Shown: positions 6,163-13,787 of the stretch, in pieces
Position numbering within the stretch: the first letter of the stretch is position 1
How the letters are laid out: each line of letters opens with the position of its first letter
Assembly: GCA_946629475.1 (NCBI GenBank)
Contig: CAMOXX010000051.1
Location: 1 to 13,916 of the forward strand
Direction of reading: 5' to 3'
Origin: an uncultured Blautia sp.
GTDB lineage: Bacteria; Bacillota; Clostridia; Lachnospirales; Lachnospiraceae
DNA length: 13,916 bases
Program-made: the position numbers and the translations under genes
The notes under the pieces: generated by a model
What the model saw: the letters and a program-made list of their open reading frames with translations, nothing else
Told to the model about the DNA's origin: nothing
The model's database searches: none

Positions 6163-9100
6163 ATGACTGGACAGAAACGGACGAATAGATGGATGGCTTT
6201 TCTTCTTGCGGCGGCACTCGCTGCGGGAAGCCTGCCTGTGGCTGCGGAGGATTTATCGGAGAGTTTCATCTCGGATGATGGTTCGGAGAATTATGTCGGT
6301 TTTTCCGATGACAGTCTTCTGGAGGAATCCGGCTATTCCGGGGAGTCTGCCCTGGATGCAGATGCAGGATACGTGGAGGAACTCCCCTATAATGAGGAAG
6401 AGGTACTGCCGGCTTACGAAGGGGAACTCCTGGAGGAAGGATCCCTGGAGGACAGTCTGGAGATCCAGGAAAATGATCCTGTGATTTCGGAAGAGATTCT
6501 GACGGAAACGGACGGCGGTTCTGCTGCGAATGCCGGAATGGATTCGTCAGAATATATGGTGCAGGCGGCGGATGAAGTGTCCGGAACGGAACCCTCGGAG
6601 AACGCATCTGAGGAAAATCCTCTGGCAGCCGGTAATACGGCGGATTCGCTCTCCTCCGGAACGGAGGACATGCTGTCTGCGGAGTATGACGAGACCGGCA
6701 AAAACATTGATTACATTAAGGGTCGCCCCCTGACCGAAGAGGAGCGGGCCGAACAGCTTGCTCCATTCGAAAACCTGACAACGATCCCGGTCATTGATTA
6801 TGACACATCGGGGGAGGATCTCTCAGCGGGAGTACTGGCCCGGGTCGGAGCAGCGCCTTCGTACGATGCCCGCAGTGAAGGGCTTGTTACGCCTGTGAAG
6901 GATCAGGGCATCTACCAGGACTGCTGGGCTTACTCACTGGCGTCCGAACTGGAGACCGCTCTGATCGCCGAGGGGAGCGGTACCCATGACCTTTCGGAGG
7001 AACACCTGGCGTGGTTCCTCGCGAACAGGCAGAACGATCCCCTGGGGAATACGGCTTATGACTATAACGCCCTGAACGGGGACTATCATGGGGGAGGAAA
7101 CCCGCAGATCGGGGTCTTTCACCTCAATACCTGGTCGGGGATGGCGTACGAAAGCCGGTATCCTGCGAGAAGCGGGCCGCTTGCCGCTTCCGCCGCATAC
7201 GATACGGCGGCATATTTATCAGAGGCGGCTTTTTTCTCGAACAGCAAGAGCTATTCCATCAGCTCCAGGGTAAAGCGCATCAAGGATATGATCACAACGT
7301 ACAAGTCCGCCTGCGGCCTGATTTCGTTCGCGGCGACTGCCTACGGAAATCAGGGAAATTACTATAATCCCGATACGGCGGCTTTTTCCAACCCGAATGA
7401 AGGATCAGTGAACCATGCCGTCACCATTGTGGGATGGGATGACAGCTATTCGAAGGACAACTTTAACGCTGCGAGCAAGGTGGAAAATGACGGCGCGTGG
7501 ATTGTCAAGAACAGCTGGGGAAGCCGCTGGGGCAAGGACGGGTATTTTTACATGTCCTACGAGGATATGTCCCTCAGCAGCATTGTCTGTGCTTCGGGAA
7601 CCGCGAATCCGGTGTACAGGAACAATTACTTTTACGACGGAACCTGCGGCCTGAAGGCCTACAGCCTGGAAAACGGAGATTCGGTCGCCTGCGTATTCCG
7701 CGCAAAGGCGGGAAACGGGTATGGGGAGACGCTCGGCGAGATTGTGACCGCTTCGGGGTCTGACGGATCCACATTCGACGCGCAGGTGTACCTGGGGCTT
7801 ACAGATCCCTCCGACCCGACCAGCGGGACACCTGCCTATTCATCGCTTACGCTGTCCCAGACCTATCTGGGCATCAAGACACACAAGGTTGCCGAGGTGG
7901 ATATTGCTCCGGACACCTACTACTCCGTGGTGCTTACGAACACCTCCGGAAAGAGGATCAGCTATTATTTTGAGGCTTCTGTCAATTACAGCTGGATGGA
8001 TATCAGTGCGGGTACCGCGGTTAATCAGGGATTCAGCTGTCAGTCGGGAGTCTGGACAGACGGCTATTATTCCGGCATATCACCCAGAATCAAGGCTCAC
8101 ACAAGAACCGAGAGCTTTGTACCGTCGCTCTCGATCGGGGAGACAGAAATCATGCTGGTCCAGGGCGGGCAGCATGCAATCCCGATCAGTGTATCCCCGG
8201 CTTCGTATGGCTCGCTGGGCTACAAGATCAATACGGCAAACAAGAATGTCGCGTCACTGTCCGGCAGGACAATCACCGCGGCGGGACCGGGCAGGACGAC
8301 CGTTTCGGTATGGCCTCTGAAGGCGCCGAACTTAAAGAAGACCATCACGGTGACGGTTCTTCCGAAAGTACCATCCTCCCTGTCGGCCTCGATGAAATCG
8401 TACAACACGGCGGATATCACCTGGTCGTCCGTCGACGGCTGTGACGGCTATGCGCTGTACCGCCGGGAGGGAAACTCGGATGCGGTGCTCAGGGCATATA
8501 TCAGCGGCTCCGGCACGGTCAGCTATACGGATACCGAGAATGCCTCAGGAGATTTCTATTTCCGGCCGGGCACTGCTTACACATATTATGTGCAGGCATA
8601 CAAGACGATCGATGAACAGAAGTACTTTGGCGGATCCTCCATCACAGCAAGCGTTAAGCCCTCGTTTACAAAGGAGACGAACACGGTCCGGACCTTCACG
8701 GGGCGCTATAATACAGTCAGCTACAAAGAGATCCCCGGCGCGGACGGCTACAGGATATACAGGAGGATGAACAGAGGCAGCTGGTCGCTCCGCTATACCA
8801 GAAAAAGCAGTACGCCTGCTGTCTTTAAGGATACAAAGAACCTCAAGTATCTCACGAGGTATCAGTACAAGGTGGTGCCTTACCGGCTGATCAACGGTGT
8901 GAAATATAACCTCCCTGCTTCGTGCGGCGGAACCCTGATTACCTGTCCGGCAAAGACGACTGTATCTTCGGTGACGAAAAAGTCCAACGGGCTGCGGATC
9001 AAGTGGAACCGGCAGAAGGCCTGCACCGGATATGTGGTATACCGGAGAGTAGCAGGAGGAGAATATAAGAGACTCATGACGATCAAGGATCCGAACTGCA

Positions 9101-9228
9101 GGTCGGTGGTCGATAAGAAGGCGGTCAGAGGCCAAAAGTACCAGTATTATGTGGTCGCGTATGTGAAACAGTTCTATAAGAAAAACGTATTTGGAAAGTA
9201 CAAGGCGAGCAGGGCAGTGTGCCGCTGA
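6163..9228 (+). CDS. Secreted C1A (papain-like) cysteine peptidase with lectin-like, Big2-like and FN3-like domains
   Basis: This 1021-residue exported protein has a signal peptide with a basic start, hydrophobic core and likely cleavage after LPVAA (about residue 28). A very acidic, Ser/Glu-rich segment follows to about 180 (stalk or propeptide-like). The peptidase domain (about 228-480) contains VKDQGIYQDCW with oxyanion Gln248 and nucleophile Cys254, His418 in SVNHAVTIVGWDD, and Asn450 in WIVKNSWGSRWGKDGYF, so the active site is complete. Residues about 485-648 fit the lectin-like domain often attached to bacterial C1A peptidases. About 653-733 look like a Big2-type Ig domain. Three FN3-like repeats follow, marked by GYxxYRR at 762, 862 and 956. 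There is no LPXTG sorting signal, so it is probably released or held non-covalently. Ribosome binding site AGGAGG ends 6 bases before the ATG. Substrate unknown; degradation of extracellular protein is inferred. Confidence 0.88.
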   Translation: MTGQKRTNRWMAFLLAAALAAGSLPVAAEDLSESFISDDGSENYVGFSDDSLLEESGYSGESALDADAGYVEELPYNEEEVLPAYEGELLEEGSLEDSLEIQENDPVISEEILTETDGGSAANAGMDSSEYMVQAADEVSGTEPSENASEENPLAAGNTADSLSSGTEDMLSAEYDETGKNIDYIKGRPLTEEERAEQLAPFENLTTIPVIDYDTSGEDLSAGVLARVGAAPSYDARSEGLVTPVKDQGIYQDCWAYSLASELETALIAEGSGTHDLSEEHLAWFLANRQNDPLGNTAYDYNALNGDYHGGGNPQIGVFHLNTWSGMAYESRYPARSGPLAASAAYDTAAYLSEAAFFSNSKSYSISSRVKRIKDMITTYKSACGLISFAATAYGNQGNYYNPDTAAFSNPNEGSVNHAVTIVGWDDSYSKDNFNAASKVENDGAWIVKNSWGSRWGKDGYFYMSYEDMSLSSIVCASGTANPVYRNNYFYDGTCGLKAYSLENGDSVACVFRAKAGNGYGETLGEIVTASGSDGSTFDAQVYLGLTDPSDPTSGTPAYSSLTLSQTYLGIKTHKVAEVDIAPDTYYSVVLTNTSGKRISYYFEASVNYSWMDISAGTAVNQGFSCQSGVWTDGYYSGISPRIKAHTRTESFVPSLSIGETEIMLVQGGQHAIPISVSPASYGSLGYKINTANKNVASLSGRTITAAGPGRTTVSVWPLKAPNLKKTITVTVLPKVPSSLSASMKSYNTADITWSSVDGCDGYALYRREGNSDAVLRAYISGSGTVSYTDTENASGDFYFRPGTAYTYYVQAYKTIDEQKYFGGSSITASVKPSFTKETNTVRTFTGRYNTVSYKEIPGADGYRIYRRMNRGSWSLRYTRKSSTPAVFKDTKNLKYLTRYQYKVVPYRLINGVKYNLPASCGGTLITCPAKTTVSSVTKKSNGLRIKWNRQKACTGYVVYRRVAGGEYKRLMTIKDPNCRSVVDKKAVRGQKYQYYVVAYVKQFYKKNVFGKYKASRAVCR

Positions 9229-9251
9229 GTGCGGAGCCTGAAAAAAGAACC

Positions 9252-9293
9252 GCCCGCATCCGGGGAATGATCCCGGATGCGGGCAGTTTTGTA
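9252..9293. terminator. Bidirectional intrinsic terminator
   Basis: GCCCGCATCCGGG (9252-9264) and CCCGGATGCGGGC (9272-9284) form a perfect 13-bp GC-rich stem with a 7-nt loop. On the plus strand it is followed by AGTTTTGT. On the minus strand it is followed by a run of six T after a short gap (the A-run at 9241-9246). It lies between the convergent peptidase and fucU-like genes, 23 bp past the peptidase stop, and can serve both. Confidence 0.9.
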
Positions 9294-9329
9294 TATGATG
9301 CCGGACAGAGTGCGCCTGCGCCATGAACG

Positions 9330-9773
9330 TCAGTTAATCACAACGCCCTTCTGAAGCATGACATTCGCGTATACCGCCTTTTCACCTGTCGCGATAATGC
9401 AGTAAGCTGTTTTAGCCTCATCGTAGAATGCAAAACGATCGATATTTCCGACTGCATCAGCGCCTCTCTCATCATATTTCGCAACGATTTCGCGGTAGGT
9501 ATTCCAGATCACCGGAGTGCCAACCGTATCACCCTTCATTACTTCCATCAGAGTGACCGGCTTTTCAACATAGGTGTCAAGCGGAATGACCTTGAGGATC
9601 GCATCGAGAATCTCTGGTACTCCATGGCCGTCAAGACGCACGACAATCGAGTTTTTACCCATGGATTCGACGGGAAAGTTGCCGTCCGCGATCACGATGC
9701 GGTCGCTGTGCCCCATTTCGCAGAGAACTTTAAGCAGCTCGGGGGATAAGATTTCGGGAATTCCTTTTAACAT
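9330..9773 (-). CDS. fucU: RbsD/FucU-family sugar mutarotase (fucose mutarotase-like)
   Basis: This 147-residue cytoplasmic protein resembles FucU closely from end to end: MLKGIPEILSPELLKVL at the start, MGHSDRIVIAD (20-30) with the catalytic His22, and RFAFYDEAKTAYCIIATGEK (113-132) near the end, finishing QKGVVIN. FucU interconverts alpha and beta anomers of L-fucose and related sugars; RbsD acts on ribose. FucU is favoured because RFAFY and ATGEK match it better than RbsD. The start at 9773 has AAAGGAG upstream (on the minus strand, 9783-9789) and lies about 28 nt after the predicted start point. The frame is open further upstream to 9887, but that part is promoter. No sugar kinase, isomerase or transporter is adjacent, so its physiological sugar cannot be told. 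Confidence 0.88.
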   Translation of the reverse strand: MLKGIPEILSPELLKVLCEMGHSDRIVIADGNFPVESMGKNSIVVRLDGHGVPEILDAILKVIPLDTYVEKPVTLMEVMKGDTVGTPVIWNTYREIVAKYDERGADAVGNIDRFAFYDEAKTAYCIIATGEKAVYANVMLQKGVVIN

Positions 9774-9807
9774 ATGAAAATCTCCTTTCTTTTTACAATA
9801 TATGATA

Positions 9808-9836
9808 AGTATACACCACGAAAAAAAGGTGCGCAA
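9808..9836 (-). promoter_or_regulatory. fucU-like gene promoter
   Basis: On the minus strand TTGCGC (9831-9836) and TATACT (9808-9813) are 17 bases apart. The start point would be near 9801, leaving a leader of about 28 nt that is just long enough for the AAAGGAG site. No operator-like palindrome is evident. Confidence 0.65.
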
Positions 9837-9880
9837 GGGGAAAGGAAGCCGGGGAAAATGTTTAAAAATCGTGAAAAGTA

Positions 9881-9909
9881 TTGTCAACTATGAAATAATT
9901 CGTTAAAAT
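9881..9909 (+). promoter_or_regulatory. Promoter of the comEA-like / two-component operon
   Basis: TTGTCA (9881-9886) and TAAAAT (9904-9909) are 17 bases apart in an AT-rich stretch. Transcription would start near 9916, so the hairpin repeat at 9920-9945 would lie almost at the 5' end of the mRNA. The leader to the ATG at 10000 is about 84 nt. Confidence 0.65.
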
Positions 9910-9919
9910 AAGAAGGAAT

Positions 9920-9945
9920 GTATCTGTAAGTACTGTAACAGATAC
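9920..9945 (+). repeat. Leader hairpin repeat, copy 2 (comEA-like leader)
   Basis: GTATCTGT, then the 10-nt loop AAGTACTGTA, then ACAGATAC. Arms are identical to copy 1 at 1362-1388, and the loop core AAG-TACTG is shared (copy 1: AAGGTACTG). It is in the sense orientation relative to the downstream gene, as is copy 1. It lies 54 bases before the start codon and only a few bases after the predicted transcription start. Confidence 0.7.
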
Positions 9946-9999
9946 GTATGATCTGTGTGAGCACCGGCAGTATCTTCACAGGAAGAAAGGCCGGAGAAC

Positions 10000-10701
10000 A
10001 TGAATACTATCAACAGGAACAAGAAGGACCGGAAGAGGTCAGCCATAAGTGTCCGAAAAACGGTATGGCAGGCGCTGCTGCTTTTGACAGCTGCATGTCT
10101 GTGCATTACATTCGGGGGCTGTGCTGACCGGACAGTACGATTTCTGGAACAGAACACGGAGGCCGCAGGGCCGGCCGGGAATGAAAATGAAGAGGCTGCG
10201 CCGGAAATCCCGGAGCAGGAAAATCAACTTACAGAGGAAAAGGACATTTCGCCGGAGATGATTTATGTAGATGTATGCGGCGCGGTGAAAAATCCGGGTG
10301 TGTATGCCCTTCCTTCGGGAAGCCGGGTGTATGAGGCGGTCGGGCTGGCCGGCGGGTTTACCGAAGATGCGTGCGGGCATGCCGTGAACCAGGCCGGGAT
10401 TCTGGATGACGCTGTGCAGCTCTACATTCCCACCCTGGAAGAATATACCGAAAGCGGTGCCGGGGACTGCAATACAGTAGAAACCTCCGGCCTTCCGGAC
10501 AGCGGGAATGGCCTTATCAATATAAACACAGCCGGGATGGATCAGCTTTGCGGCCTTCCCGGGATCGGGGAGAGCAAAGCGGCTGCCATTCTGTCATACA
10601 GGGAACAGTACGGACCGTTCGGAAGTGTGGATGAACTGATGCAGGTGAGCGGAATCAAAGAAGGAACCCTTGAAAAGATCAGGGAACTGATCACAGTATA
10701 A
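10000..10701 (+). CDS. comEA: ComEA-like membrane-anchored DNA-binding protein (SLBB + helix-hairpin-helix)
   Basis: This 233-residue protein has a basic N-terminus and one hydrophobic segment (about 22-39) ending ITFGGC. The cysteine at 41 could be a poor lipobox, otherwise the segment is a membrane anchor. An acidic linker follows. An SLBB domain (about 87-145) starts IYVDVCGAVKNPGVYALPSG. A ComEA-type helix-hairpin-helix pair (171-233) starts LININTAG, with hairpins LCGLPGIGESKAAAI and LMQVSGIKEGTLEKI. ComEA binds DNA outside the membrane and passes it to ComEC during uptake. comEC does not follow here; a response regulator gene does, 13 bp on. The ribosome binding site is unusual: GGAG (9993-9996) is only 3 bases from the ATG, and GCCGG (9990-9994) could pair with CCGGC (9964-9968), partly hiding it. 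Function in transformation is inferred, not shown. Confidence 0.85.
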   Translation: MNTINRNKKDRKRSAISVRKTVWQALLLLTAACLCITFGGCADRTVRFLEQNTEAAGPAGNENEEAAPEIPEQENQLTEEKDISPEMIYVDVCGAVKNPGVYALPSGSRVYEAVGLAGGFTEDACGHAVNQAGILDDAVQLYIPTLEEYTESGAGDCNTVETSGLPDSGNGLININTAGMDQLCGLPGIGESKAAAILSYREQYGPFGSVDELMQVSGIKEGTLEKIRELITV

Positions 10702-10714
10702 TGAGGAGAAGTCA

Positions 10715-11404
10715 ATGGCAAAAAGAGTTTTGGTAGTGGATGATGAAAAACTGATCGTAAAAGGCATCCGGTTCAGCCTGGAGCAGGACGGAATGGAAGT
10801 GGACTGTGCTTATGACGGCGAGGAAGCGGTGGAAATGGCCAGGGCGGGAAAATACGATATTGTGCTCCTGGATCTTATGCTGCCGAAGATGGACGGCCTG
10901 GAGGTGTGCCAGCAGATCCGCGAATTCTCCAATGTTCCTGTTGTTATGCTTACAGCGAAGGGCGAGGACATGGACAAGATTCTCGGCCTGGAGTACGGCG
11001 CCGACGATTATATTACCAAACCCTTTAATATCCTTGAAGTGAAGGCCCGCATCAAGGCGATTATGAGGCGTGCCGGAAGCGACCATGATGAAAAAGAAAA
11101 GGCCCGCACGCTCGAGGTGGGCGACCTCCGTATGGACTGTGAAGGCCGCCGGGTATTTATCGCCGGGAAGGAAATCAACTTAACGGCTAAGGAGTTTGAT
11201 GTACTGGAGCTTCTTGTCAACAACCCGAACAAGGTGTACAGCCGTGAGAATCTGCTCAATATTGTGTGGGGCTATGAGTATCCCGGCGATGTTCGTACCG
11301 TGGATGTACATATCCGCCGTCTGCGCGAGAAGATTGAGACCAATCCCAGCGAGCCGAAATACGTACATACCAAGTGGGGCGTGGGCTATTACTTTCAGGC
11401 CTGA
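10715..11404 (+). CDS. OmpR/PhoB-family response regulator
   Basis: This 229-residue DNA-binding regulator has a receiver domain (about 4-116) with acidic pair Asp9/Asp10, phospho-acceptor Asp53 in LLDLMLPKMDG, switch Thr80 in VVMLTAKGE and Lys102 in YITKPF, so it is complete. The C-terminal winged helix (about 130-228) shows NLTAKEFDVLELLVNNPNKV and the recognition region VRTVDVHIRRLREKIE, ending VHTKWGVGYYF. It resembles WalR/YycF and PhoP-type regulators, but these cannot be separated by eye. The ribosome binding site is GAGGAGA, 6 bases upstream. It is co-transcribed with the comEA-like gene before it and the sensor kinase 8 bp after. Its targets are unknown; autoregulation of the operon is common for such pairs but no repeat operator is obvious. 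Confidence 0.95.
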   Translation: MAKRVLVVDDEKLIVKGIRFSLEQDGMEVDCAYDGEEAVEMARAGKYDIVLLDLMLPKMDGLEVCQQIREFSNVPVVMLTAKGEDMDKILGLEYGADDYITKPFNILEVKARIKAIMRRAGSDHDEKEKARTLEVGDLRMDCEGRRVFIAGKEINLTAKEFDVLELLVNNPNKVYSRENLLNIVWGYEYPGDVRTVDVHIRRLREKIETNPSEPKYVHTKWGVGYYFQA

Positions 11405-11412
11405 GAATCATT

Positions 11413-12855
11413 ATGAAGGGACATGAAAAACTGCGCTTTTTCAAGAGCCTTCGTTTCCGGATCCTGACAATCCTGATCGTGCTCGGGATTGTTCCCGGCG
11501 TGGTTGTCTGCGTTGCTGTCATTATGAACTATGAGAGCCGGGCGATTGAAAACAGGAGCGCCAATGTAAAAAAACAGTGTGAAATACTGTGCAATCTGCT
11601 GATTCAGGAGGACTATCTGAATGATCCCCGGTCGGAGATCGTTACCACCAGACTGGAACAGCTTGCCAATATTTACAATGGGCGGATCCTCCTTGTGGAC
11701 AGGAGTTTCCGGATTATAAAGGATACGTACGGGACGGATGAGGGCAGGACACTGCTCTCATCACTTGTGACCCAGTGTTTTAAAGGAGACCCCGTTACCA
11801 GCTACAGCAGGGACAATCAGTATATTGAACTGGCGGTTCCGGTGCGCAGTCCGGATGTAACACAGATGCAGGGCGTAATGCTGGTGTATGCCGGTACCGG
11901 TGAGATCAATGCCACGATCCGTGAACTGGAGCAGAACGGCATCATAATCATCGGAATTGTAATCATCGTTTCGATACTGCTTGGCTTTTTCCTGTCCCGG
12001 ATGGTGGTGAAGCCGCTTTCCAGAATCACCAAGTCGATCGAGGATGTGACGGACGGGCTCCAGAACGAGGAGATCTCGGTGCCTGACTATACCGAGACGG
12101 TGCAGATCACAAACGCTTTTAACCGGATGCTTTCCAGAATGAAGATCCTGGATGATTCGCGTCAGGAGTTTGTTTCAAACGTGTCCCATGAACTGAAAAC
12201 ACCAATGACCTCCATGAAGGTCCTTGCCGATTCACTGGTTGGGCAGCAGGGGCTTCCGGAGGAGCTTTATCAGGAATTCCTCGGGGATATCACGGAAGAG
12301 ATCGACAGGGAGAACAAAATCATCACCGACCTGTTATCGCTGGTCAAGCTGGATAAGACGGCATCGGATGTCACGATTACGCATGTCAACATCAACCACC
12401 TGATCGAGGATATCATGAAGCGGCTGAGGCCGATTGCGGATCTTCGGAAAATTGACCTGATTCTGGACAGCTTCCGGCAGGTGGACGCGGATGTGGACGA
12501 GGTGAAGTTTACGCTCGCCATCAGCAACCTTGTGGAAAACGGAATCAAGTATAATGTGGATGAAGGCTGGGTGCGCGTCACTCTGGATGCGGACCACAAG
12601 GACTTTTTTGTCACAGTGTCAGATTCGGGAATGGGAATTCCCGAGGACCAGATCGAGAGGATATTTGAGCGGTTTTACCGTGTTGATAAATCACATTCCA
12701 GGGAGATCGGCGGAACGGGCCTTGGCCTTGCCATTACGAGATCGGCCATTGCGATGCACCATGGAAACATCAAGGTTTCCAGCAAGGAGGGCGAGGGGAC
12801 GATCTTTACGGTGCGGATTCCTCTGTCGTACATTCCAGAGGAGGTGATGAGATGA
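11413..12855 (+). CDS. Membrane sensor histidine kinase (HAMP-HisKA-HATPase)
   Basis: This 480-residue kinase partners the preceding regulator. Membrane segments at about 16-39 and 176-197 enclose an extracytoplasmic sensor of about 135 residues (double-Cache or PAS-like by size only). HAMP (about 197-248) leads directly to HisKA without a PAS domain, unlike typical WalK. Phospho-acceptor His259 lies in SNVSHELKTPMTSMK. The ATPase domain (about 360-472) has the N box NLVENGIKYN (372-381), G1 DSGMGIP (404-410), F box ERFYRVDKSHS and G2 GGTGLGL (433-439), all intact. ATG 11413 is chosen: it follows the regulator stop by 8 bp and begins a basic stretch before the membrane helix. It has no clear ribosome binding site, so translation is probably coupled. 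A GTG at 11374 would extend it by 13 residues into the regulator gene and is less likely. Confidence 0.93.
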   Translation: MKGHEKLRFFKSLRFRILTILIVLGIVPGVVVCVAVIMNYESRAIENRSANVKKQCEILCNLLIQEDYLNDPRSEIVTTRLEQLANIYNGRILLVDRSFRIIKDTYGTDEGRTLLSSLVTQCFKGDPVTSYSRDNQYIELAVPVRSPDVTQMQGVMLVYAGTGEINATIRELEQNGIIIIGIVIIVSILLGFFLSRMVVKPLSRITKSIEDVTDGLQNEEISVPDYTETVQITNAFNRMLSRMKILDDSRQEFVSNVSHELKTPMTSMKVLADSLVGQQGLPEELYQEFLGDITEEIDRENKIITDLLSLVKLDKTASDVTITHVNINHLIEDIMKRLRPIADLRKIDLILDSFRQVDADVDEVKFTLAISNLVENGIKYNVDEGWVRVTLDADHKDFFVTVSDSGMGIPEDQIERIFERFYRVDKSHSREIGGTGLGLAITRSAIAMHHGNIKVSSKEGEGTIFTVRIPLSYIPEEVMR

Positions 12856-13787
12856 GAAGGATGCCGAAGTGCTTCATTCTCACAGTTCTTCTTCTCCTGA
12901 CGGCGCTGATTTCAGGAAGCATCCAGGCTTTCGGACAGGAAGAGGAACCTGAGGCGGCCAAATATTCGATATTTTATATGAACAGTCAGGGAAACCAGCT
13001 CGGGGAGGATGCGTTCACCCCGGAGAAGGATACCCTGAATACGGTTCTGCAGGGACTTATCGACACCTACAATACCGGGCATCGGGACGGTGTTGTCCGG
13101 TATCTCCCGAACAACATCACCATCGTCACATGGAGCATGGAGGATGGGACACTGAACCTGAACCTCTCCGAGGAGTACCTGGAGCTTTCACCTTCTCAGG
13201 AGGTTCTTGTCCGTGCTGCTTTTGTGAGGACTTTTACCCAGTTTTCCGAGGTGCTTTTTGTGACCTGCCTGGTGGACGGGGAGGAGGTCAAGGATGCCCT
13301 GGGCAATCCGGTCGGAAAAATGAGCTCCGATACTTTTGTGGAGGTAAATTCTACTGACAGAGATTCCTATCGATATGATTCGTTCCTGCTGTACTTTGCG
13401 GATAAGGACGGCAGGAGGCTGATCCCCGAAAAGCGGCGGGTCTATTACCGCAGAAGCATCCCCAAGGCGCGGGTCGCCCTTGAACAGCTGGCAAACGGTC
13501 CGATGGAAAAAGGCAATTACCCTACGGTTTCCTCGGATGTCTCACTGCAGAGTGTTACACTTTCGGATGGAATCTGCTACGTGGATTTTGACGGGATATT
13601 CACGAACCAGCCGATTCCGGATGTATCACCGGAGCTTGCGGTTTATTCCGTAGTCCATACGCTGATTGCGAATACAGAGACCGACAGAGTTGAGATTATG
13701 GTTGACGGGGAGAATGACGCGGTATTCGGAGATCTGGAGCTTTACCGGTTTTTCAGCTGGAACGACGAGCTTTCGGAAAGACCTTAG
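12852..13787 (+). CDS. Secreted protein with two GerMN domains
   Basis: This 311-residue protein has a signal or anchor sequence (FILTVLLLLTALISGSIQAFG, cleavage or end near 26-28) and no lipobox cysteine, unlike lipoprotein GerM. Two GerMN-like domains follow, at about 37-160 (TLNTVLQGLIDTYN, ITIVTWSMEDGTLNLNLSEEY) and about 176-300 (ARVALEQLANGP, VTLSDGICYVDFDGIF), each with the usual helix followed by strands carrying x-V-D/N-L/F. GerMN proteins are extracytoplasmic; B. subtilis GerM acts in sporulation and germination, and actinobacterial LpqB, which also carries GerMN, acts with the MtrB kinase. The ATG overlaps the kinase stop (ATGA), with a full AGGAGGTGAT ribosome binding site 7 bases upstream, predicting high and coupled translation. 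An ATG three codons later is possible. A role with the adjacent kinase is inferred from context. Confidence 0.88.
   Translation: MRRMPKCFILTVLLLLTALISGSIQAFGQEEEPEAAKYSIFYMNSQGNQLGEDAFTPEKDTLNTVLQGLIDTYNTGHRDGVVRYLPNNITIVTWSMEDGTLNLNLSEEYLELSPSQEVLVRAAFVRTFTQFSEVLFVTCLVDGEEVKDALGNPVGKMSSDTFVEVNSTDRDSYRYDSFLLYFADKDGRRLIPEKRRVYYRRSIPKARVALEQLANGPMEKGNYPTVSSDVSLQSVTLSDGICYVDFDGIFTNQPIPDVSPELAVYSVVHTLIANTETDRVEIMVDGENDAVFGDLELYRFFSWNDELSERP

Noticed and set aside
8430..9228. Possible tandem DNA repeat in the 3' part of the peptidase gene
   Set aside because: The GYxxYRR similarity is at protein level (FN3-like domains about 95-100 residues apart); the DNA copies are too diverged to be a nucleotide repeat.
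9774..9887. N-terminal extension of the FucU-like protein from 9887
   Set aside because: It overlaps the promoter hexamers at 9808-9836; FucU homology begins at the ATG at 9773, which has its own AAAGGAG.
10000..10122. Lipoprotein signal in the ComEA-like protein
   Set aside because: FGGC at 38-41 lacks the usual Leu/Val/Ile at -3, so lipidation is left as a possibility and not called.
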